From: Astropecten irregularis | Taxonomy: Eukaryota > Echinodermata > Asteroidea > Paxillosida > Astropectinidae | Assembly (NCBI GenBank): GCA_963971285.1 | Contig: OZ020258.1 | Location: forward strand, 15,021,390 to 15,085,389 | Direction of reading: 5' to 3' | DNA length: 64,000 nt | Part shown: one piece after another, positions 63,834 to 64,000 of the stretch | How the letters are laid out: every line of letters starts with the position of its first letter | Numbering within the stretch: the first letter of the stretch is position 1 | Made by a program: the position numbers and the translations under genes | Notes under the pieces: model-generated | The model's database searches: none | What the model saw: the letters and a program-made list of their open reading frames with translations, nothing else | Told to the model about the DNA's origin: nothing

Positions 63834-64000
63834 ACTCGTCTTACCTGTAGAGCCACTACTTATGCATATTTCCCTAGACCGTCAGGTATTCACGCTAAGA
63901 ATAGAAACAACAGCGGCCACGTAAGCGTCCTCTTTTCTCTTAGCGTCAAGACGGAAGGACGTGTTTTTCGACCTCTCCGTGTTTTTCACGCAAGCGAAGT
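63834..64000. other. no feature recognised
   Basis: The sequence diverges from the Mutator-like copies here. TTTCACGCAAGCGAAG at the window end is loosely similar to their terminal repeat. Confidence 0.3.

Overview
This is eukaryotic, metazoan-type DNA. There are no operons or ribosome binding sites. It holds an intron-bearing gene relic, a tRNA-derived SINE, AAT microsatellites and remains of nearly every animal transposon class. The very frequent palindrome TAGGCCTA and the mix of DIRS, BEL, divergent Ty3/Gypsy, CR1/L2-like LINE, Helentron-like and foldback elements are familiar from marine deuterostomes such as sea urchins, acorn worms and lancelets. I infer an ambulacrarian-like invertebrate with low confidence. 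I found no host gene that I would defend; the window looks like a nested transposon graveyard.

Layout. 0.6-3.2 kb: foldback and inverted-repeat elements, one inserted into the arm of another. 4.3-10.3 kb: a 6 kb element with about 150 bp inverted ends rich in TGTCCCCC. It carries a broken, spliced Myb/SANT-like (PIF/Harbinger type) gene and an inserted pogo/Tigger-like element. 10.3-15 kb: non-coding DNA with a hAT-type MITE (8 bp target duplication), a SINE and a TTAA-flanked MITE. 15.5-20 kb: a divergent Gypsy element (GypA) next to an LTR split by a 2.7 kb insertion. 23.8-34.8 kb: a second Gypsy (GypB) with one LTR, split by a hAT-like element that itself holds a Helentron-like element. 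35.7-36.4 kb: a relic of a DIRS/Ngaro-type gag. 36.5-45.7 kb: a third Gypsy (GypC) broken by two LINEs of one family, one of which carries a second Helentron-like element. 45.7-49.2 kb: a BEL/Pao element. 49.2-64 kb: a Mutator-like non-autonomous element that appears to have received a 13.6 kb block of DIRS-1, GypD and DIRS-2. DIRS-1 and DIRS-2 are each interrupted by smaller inverted-repeat elements.

Almost every coding element between 15 and 63 kb is read on the minus strand (GypA, GypB, GypC, both LINEs, BEL, DIRS-1, DIRS-2). Only GypD and the small gag relic are on plus. All coding frames carry frameshifts, stops or deletions, so nothing here should move by itself. The strongest structural signal is a set of three internally unrelated elements (25.8-26.9, 43.1-44.3 and 49.5-49.9 kb). 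They share one end plan: TT plus a 5' hairpin or inverted repeat, then a 3' subterminal inverted repeat, a hairpin and a CTAG end, with no clear target duplication. That is a Helentron-like signature, and paralogous empty sites exist inside the window for two of them.
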